Position numbers and translations under genes: made by a program. From Blastomussa wellsi (taxonomy: Eukaryota > Cnidaria > Anthozoa > Scleractinia > Plerogyridae): 64,000 nt of DNA. This document shows positions 58,332 through 64,000 of the stretch, one piece after another. How positions within the stretch are numbered: the stretch's first letter is position 1; each line of letters begins with the position of its first letter. The stretch is taken from contig OX393570.1 of NCBI GenBank assembly GCA_947652115.1, positions 274,506 to 338,505 of the forward strand. The letters run 5' to 3'. The notes beneath the pieces were generated by a model, which did not search any database, was not told where the DNA came from, and was given only the letters and a program-made list of their open reading frames with translations.

Positions 58332-60316
58332 ATGTTTCCGTACAAAGCAATCACGTTCCTATCAATATTTGTTTCCGTCACCGCTGGTCTGGATAATTGC
58401 ATCGCTGTGTCCTCCATCAAAGACTACTCACTGATTGGTCACGCCTACAGGTCAACATCCGGGAGATCCCTTATGACGTGTATCATCTCATGTGATCAGG
58501 ACGAAAACTGTTACAGTCTGAATTACAAGTTTCCCGCCAAGACCTGTGAGTTAAACAACGTGACTCAATCTCTGCATCTTCGAGAATTTGTCTTTTCACC
58601 AGATGCTATTTACTTTGATCACCCTTCCCGTCCCTCGGGATCATGTGCGGGTAACTGGCCTTGTAAAAACAAAGGGAAGTGTGTAAATGTGGCGAGATTC
58701 CCTGGATTTAAATGTGAATGTCAGTATGAATACATAGGAGATGTTTGTACAGGTATTATTACATGTACGTTTGTGTAATATTTTCGCGACATATGAATTT
58801 TTCTTCTTTATAATTGACTGACGCCTTTTGTGATACTTAACAAGAGTATAACAAATTTACAATCTAGTCACTGAATAGCTTTCCCACTTAGTTTGCAGCT
58901 CTCCTCCACTGGGAATGCAAGATGGTCGCATCCTAAACCATCAAATAACAGCGTCATCAGATGGTTTTTGGCTGGATTTTAAGTCTTTTAAGGCAAAAGA
59001 TGCCCGTTTATGGCTCAAGTCAACTTCCTGGGTCAGCGGTGTTTTGGATTCCACTCCATGGTTACAAGTCAGCTTTGCGCCTGAAATCAAACTTATCAGC
59101 GGTGTTGCTACTCAGGGAAACCCGTCACATGACTGGTGGACTACGAGTTACACACTGAAGCATAGCATGACGGGTAAAACATGGAGAGAATATGAAAGAG
59201 AAGGGTTTGCGGAGGTAAAATAGCGTGTAATGTAAACGTATAACTGTTTTGCAAATCAAGGCGGATTTACGTAAAAAAAATAAATACAATTTCCGAGTCC
59301 GGGAACGGACAAAAGTGATGGCGGAATAAAATCGTGCTAGGGAAATATTGCAATTGCAGTAAAAATCCAATATGCAAAAAATCCTGCAAGCCAAAAGTAC
59401 AAAACCCCTCATGGCTCCAGTAATTGAACTGAACCATGGAAGAATCGTTCAAAATGTTCTCTTACGTAGCACATGTACTATCAATAATGTTCTTTTTCTG
59501 TCGAGCAAGTAGCGGAAAACAACAACGTAACGACAACAAAATGCTTGAAAGGTTAACCTTGTCCCAGTTTTCGGGCTAGACGGCGCTATATATTAATGTA
59601 AAATACTAAATAACCACACAGTTCCCAGACTTGGGAACTCTTTCGTTAGAAGGAGTATTGATCGGGTTAACTACCTTCTACGCAATAGGACCACTGATCT
59701 GGCCCTTCCTAAACAAAAGACAGAGTTTAAGTTTATTGCCTATGCTCTAGAACCATTTATCGAATGAAGCAAAATTAGCCGGGTCATTCCCTTTTTTTAA
59801 AGAAGCACATTAGAATGTACAGTAGTTGGGTTATGTCAAGCTGAATTCAATACAATACAATACAATACAATACAACACAACACAACACAACACAACACAA
59901 CACAACACAACACAATATAATACAATACAATACAATACAATACAATAAATGAAATTAAACTCCCTAAAAAGGGGTTTTCAGTGACAATATAATAAGAATT
60001 TATCAGTCTGTCTTTAGTATTGGTAGTTGTAAAAGTAGTCCGTCCGAGGGGGAGGTACGCGTGTCGAAACCATAAAGTACCTAAAGACGTTTGCATGGGA
60101 GGCTAAACTTTAACAAAACTCTGAGAGGCTTGATAGTCATATGGTCTTTTTTCTCTGTTGCAGATTTTCCTGGGTAATTCAGACGGCAATTCAATTGTGA
60201 AACACATAATCTCTCCACCCATAAAGGCGTCATTCATACGCGTGGTTCCGCTTACTAAATACTTTCGTTCTGCTTTACGAATAGAGCTTTATGGCTGCAA
60301 TTTCATTTACGATTGA
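58332..60316 (+). CDS. Secreted PAN/apple-EGF-discoidin protein, 3 exons
   Basis: Small extracellular protein, probably an adhesion or carbohydrate/lipid-binding factor. Exons: 58332-58752, 58892-59214, 60164-60316; phases agree, 298 residues, complete. Signal peptide about 1-18 (FLSIFVSVTA), a PAN/apple-like domain about 23-98 with CIISCDQDENC, one EGF-like domain 105-139 with six cysteines (CECQYEYIGDVC at the end), then an F5/8 type C (discoidin) domain about 142-296, from CSSPLGMQDGRI to LRIELYGCN. Intron 1 is only 139 bp; intron 2 carries a microsatellite. An acceptor-like TTTCCCAG lies 9 bp before the ATG, so a 5' UTR exon is probable. This domain order is common in cnidarian gene expansions; no ortholog is named. 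Confidence 0.9.
59845..59945 (+). repeat. Microsatellite (AATAC/ACACA)n
   Basis: About 100 bp of pentamer repeat that switches from CAATA units to CAACA units and back. Intronic in the PAN/EGF/discoidin gene. Confidence 0.95.
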
Positions 60317-60995
60317 GAAGAGAAGAGCAGAGCTAGCAGAGCGGAGCAGAGTAGAGTAAATGAAGAGTAGACTCGAGTTTAGAGTAGAGTCGAGAAGAGT
60401 AGAGTAGTGCAGGGAAGAGTGGCATAGCGTAGAGTTGAGCAGATCACAGCACAGAAGAACACAGCAAAGCACAACGCAGTACGTAAGACAGAATCAACAA
60501 AAACAACAGCTTTATTATAAATAGCCAATTTAATACTGTACAATACCCGGTAAAGAAAAGTAAACCACAGCACAGCAAAAAACAACAGAACACTGAAAGC
60601 ACAGCAGGGGACCGCACAGAACAACTGAGCAACACTGCAGCACAACAAAGCACGGCACAGCACAACACACCACAGCACAGCTTACACAGCTTAGCCCAGC
60701 AAGGTACAGAAAAGCATAGAACAGCACGGCACAGCATAACAACACAAAGCAGGTCAAAGATCAGAGCACAAGACGATACAGCTCAGAAAAACAAAGCACA
60801 GCACGGCAGAACACAGCATAGCAAAGCACAGCCGTGGCAGCATCACCAAAAGAGCACAGCGCAGCACAGAACAGCACAACAACGCACAGCAAAGCAAAGC
60901 TCAACAATGAACAGCACACCAAATCACAACACAAGAAAACGGAGCAGTACAGCACAGCACAATACAGCAAAGAATAACACAACAGAGCACAGCAA
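60317..60995 (+). repeat. Low-complexity strand-asymmetric satellite
   Basis: Starts at the base after the stop codon of the preceding gene. 60317-60440 is almost pure AGAGT/AGCAG purine-rich sequence on the plus strand; from 60440 it changes to CACAG/CAGCA/ACAAC units with almost no T. A short unique patch (about 60487-60560) interrupts it. Long minus-strand frames here are only the consequence of missing A on that strand. Confidence 0.85.
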
Positions 60996-61013
60996 CCAAA
61001 CCTCACCCTTACG

Positions 61014-61152
61014 GTGTAGGACTGAACCCCCAAACCGTACCCCCTCCGGTGTAGGACTGAACCCCCAAACCGCACCTCCTCTGATGTAGGACTGAACCCC
61101 CAAACCGCACCTCCTCCGATGTAGGACTGAACCCCCAAACCGTACCCCCTCG
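61014..61152 (+). repeat. 35-bp tandem repeat, four copies
   Basis: Four nearly identical units starting GTGTAGGACTGAACCCCCAA, differing mainly at the CCGTACCCCCTCC / CCGCACCTCCTCC end. Directly follows the low-complexity satellite. Confidence 0.95.
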
Positions 61153-62661
61153 CTACACATTTATTTATTTGCTATACCACAGATACAGTTATAGACGACC
61201 TTCAAAACGCACAAAATGCAGGCTCAGATAACCTAATTTTCAAAATTTCCCGGGGGAGAGGAGCACGTCCCCGAATCCTCCTAGAGATCGCACCCTCTAG
61301 CAAAAAAAAACTACCTACGGGCCTGAATTCTTAAAAGTGTAGACGTCTTCAGTGTAGCTACAACCTTCAGCCTAGCTACTAGTAAATAATTTTAAAGGGT
61401 TGAGACTACATGATTAAAATTTCCAAGCAGCGCCAAGCGATTATAAAATGAGTTTTGATGTGTTTATGGCTCATAATGTTTGGAAAATCACCAGATGCAT
61501 CGAAGGATTGGAAAACTGATGCCATTATAGAGTCTCGTAATAAAGAACTTGACTAGATTTTGAGAAGCGTGGGCCGATTTTGATTCTGACTCAGATTCAG
61601 CATCACAGAAAGCCTGGAAGCCAAGGAACGTGATACAACGACTCTTGATGACTCTTTAAATTGTCGATACTCAGTTTTGATCGTCTTGCTTTCGTTCCCG
61701 TAGACAAAATAGAGTTTCAAAATAGCCGGCTTATTGCCAGTTATGCGCGTTGTTTACCCAGGGTGGGGTACTCGCATTATACATGACGGGGAGGTCCGAC
61801 GTATTTTGGGGGGTTGAAAATTTACACGATCGGGATTTTTTCGGTAAAGAGATCTGTCACGTATTTTTTTTGGTCTTAAAAAAGACGCGTAATTTTTTGG
61901 GTCACATCTCCGATCTCATTAGCTCATTGATGCAAAATCATGCATCAGAAGAGTCTGTTTGATTGAATAAATCCGTATTGAGGTGTTTAAGTCTTGTTTT
62001 TTTGGGTAGGAAATTTTGATGCCAGGTATTTTTTGGGTCTAAAATTTCTGGCTCGTGTATTTTTTGGGGTTTGCAATATGAAGCTCCGTCAGTCCCCCCC
62101 TACCCCTCCCCCTCCCCGCCATGTATAATACGAGTACCCCGTGGGGGTGTTAATACATGTGAAATGTCGTAACGATAGAAGATCAGATATTGCATTCATT
62201 AATTAATAAGATATTGAAGATATTGCTGAAAATATTCCAAACACTATATGTTCTGATCGTTCAGAATCTTACCTGTAAAATCGATTTACTGCTTTTAAAG
62301 GAAAAAATATATTTTAATTTATAGTATTTTCATTTCGCACTCGATGGTTTAGTACAATAAATTAATTGTCACTTTACATCGCTTTTAATAATTCGATGCT
62401 GGTGCTAGTATCTTTTTCATCTATTTCATATTTCTTATTGCTAGGCACAAAAGCGCTTTTACATGGATTACTCACAGTGTTATTTAGTAGTTTACCAGAA
62501 ATATCTTTTTAGGCTTTGCGAAAATAAATTGATTTTTATCAATTATAAAACAGAAAGCGCGGGAAAATAAGACTAAACCGGAAATTAATCAAGTTGTTAC
62601 CGGAAGGGGCTATCCAATCAAAATTTACATTTTGAGGTCATGTGACAAGAATGGCTTCGAC
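61153..62661. other. Intergenic DNA before the RasGAP gene
   Basis: No gene recognised in 61153-61764. A MITE-like element occupies 61765-62140. The remaining 500 bp should contain the promoter of the RasGAP gene. A CGACATGGCGGC stretch overlaps its start codon. Confidence 0.5.
61765..62140. mobile_element. MITE with GGGGTACTCG inverted ends
   Basis: Opens GGGGTACTCGCATTATACAT and closes ATGTATAATACGAGTACCCC, an inverted end of about 28 bp with few mismatches. The interior has TATTTTTTGGGTC units in one direction. 376 bp, no coding capacity. Confidence 0.88.
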
Positions 62662-62905
62662 ATGGCGGCTGGTGTGAATTTGTGTGATGTACGGGTTGAA
62701 GAAACTCTCAAAATACGGATAGGTAAGACCAAAACAGCGTCAGATCTCACTCCAAAACTACTATACATTGACTGTGAAATTTTCTAGGGGAAGCAAAAAA
62801 TCTGCAACCGAGAAAGGAACCGAGATATTCACGAAACTGCTACTGTGTTGTCACTCTTGACCAAGAAGAAGTATTTAGAACCTCGACAGTAGAAAAAAGT
62901 TTGTG
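62662..62905 (+). CDS. RASA3: RasGAP of the GAP1 type, first two coding exons
   Basis: Start of a Ras GTPase-activating protein related to RASA2/RASA3, cytosolic and membrane-recruited. Coding exons: 62662-62722 and 62788-62905; phase agrees and the frame continues beyond the second donor (GTGAGT), so the gene is cut by the window edge or by a long intron. The 59 complete codons give the first strands of a C2 domain: [35 protein letters not shown], which closely follow RASA3 residues as I remember them. The upstream ATG at 62651 is out of frame and stops after eight codons. RASA2 is as likely a name as RASA3. Confidence 0.8.
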
Positions 62906-64000
62906 GTGAGTTCCTCTCATAAATTTTGCATTTGCTTTACGACCTTATATTCTGATTATTTCAAATAGCCATGGAAGAAAGATATCAAATTTTAAATCTG
63001 ACAATTGTGAGCGGTGTGAATTGCAACACTAGCATTATTTTTTTCGTGTTGTCCTCAATCTGATCATCGGAAATTTATTTTGCAAGTCTAAATTTAACGG
63101 AGCGCAAGTTTACTGACACTATTCTAGCGTGTAAGCTTGAAATTTTCATTTGCTTTGTTGTCTTAATATTAAAGCCTTCCAACATTTTTTTAGATTTTTA
63201 TCTTGTTCGAAAAATAAAACATTGAGCGGTTTTCGTGGTTTGCAAAGAAAATGATGAAGTCCCGAGCGGTGTTCAAATTATTTGATTAACTGGGTTAAAA
63301 CATTTAGCAGTTACTTTCAAAGCGTGTAACAGAGCACGAGACCAAGAAAGGAATCATTTAAAAATTGTTTGGTCTAAAATTAAACTCAAATGCCCTTTAT
63401 TCCGGTTTATATGCTATAGCCTACAGCCGGCTCCAGGGGAATGTTTTGTTTATAATATTTTTCAAGTAAGCTTCAATGCTTACTAGCGAGCATAGTTTAT
63501 TTCACTCTTCAGCTTTGAGTAGAGTATTGTTTAATTTTTGGTTTAAGTGTTCATTAAATTTTAAGGTTTTGGGACTGTCAATTTTGATATTTCATCCTAA
63601 TTGGTTTAACTATTTTTGATTAATTTAATTTTGCATCATGCAAATTATTTTTATTTAACTTAAAGAAAGTTTTTTTTATTTCTCTTTTATTTTACATTAG
63701 TTGAGGTAAAGTGAGCTAAATTCTGACATTTATTAAATTATGTGTGGGTAGTAAATAAAATGAAAGAAATAGTCTTAAGATAATACCCACTACTTAAATC
63801 CTGAAGAATTTTGTTTTAAACCAATATAAATAATTAATTCTTTATCTTTTTGAAAGATTGAGCATCATTGTTGATTACAAGCCAGGTTGAATTCTTACAT
63901 TTTCCAGTTTTATGAAACTTGGGAAATTGAATATATCAGGATCTGTCAGATGTAGGGACAGGGAAGGTTCCATCTCTTGGCACAATTTCATAAACATGGC
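62906..64000. other. RasGAP intron, nothing else recognised
   Basis: AT-rich sequence after the second RasGAP exon. The next C2-domain exon, expected to begin with a C-P-F/Y-pattern, was not found before the window end. An acceptor-like site at about 63906 opens a frame that does not look like a C2 domain. Confidence 0.5.

Noticed and set aside
60379..61160. Several cysteine/leucine-rich minus-strand frames
   Set aside because: They are products of low-complexity sequence that lacks A on that strand, hence lacks stop codons.
63906..64000. Third RasGAP exon
   Set aside because: An acceptor-like site and an open frame exist, but the translation does not follow the C2 domain pattern expected after EKSL.

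Overview
The window is metazoan nuclear DNA and most resembles an anthozoan cnidarian (coral or sea-anemone type). The evidence is many short exons with GT-AG introns, AT-rich introns, animal-only gene families (ZXD zinc fingers, Cys-loop channel, PAN-EGF-discoidin protein, GAP1-type RasGAP), and many tRNA-derived SINEs, fold-back MITEs and a BEL/Pao retrotransposon. The species assignment is inference. There are no operons, rRNA genes or CRISPR arrays.

Layout, left to right. 1-2023: repeats only. 2024-11425 (-): a complete 17-exon GLB1L-type beta-galactosidase (GH35) with a 54-bp tandem duplication across one splice acceptor and four SINEs in its introns. 13025-22289 (-): a complete 11-exon ten-finger ZXD-family transcription factor. 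22583-23935 (+): intronless TADA3, head-to-head with ZXD. 24700-26044 (-): two-exon profilin, tail-to-tail with TADA3. 26299-40703 (+): 13-exon RFC4, head-to-head with profilin; its tenth intron carries a very young, apparently intact BEL/Pao element (30805-38434, identical-looking 326-bp LTRs, 5-bp target duplication). 42333-45663 (+): a Cys-loop anion channel with the first exons not found. 46631-49146 (-): a three-exon SLC16-type transporter with an 81-bp repeat in its N-terminus. 49.2-58.3 kb: a gene-poor repeat district that includes an inverted repeat pair with two nested insertions. 58332-60316 (+): a three-exon secreted PAN/EGF/discoidin protein, followed by low-complexity DNA. 62662-end (+): the first two coding exons of a RASA2/RASA3-like RasGAP that runs off the window.

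The genes are unrelated in pathway. The organisation is two divergent pairs (ZXD/TADA3, profilin/RFC4) and one convergent pair (TADA3/profilin) of housekeeping genes within about 18 kb, then accessory genes embedded in repeats. Exon models were built by reading splice sites and checking that the phases agree across every junction; the lengths match family expectations (for example RFC4, 363 residues).
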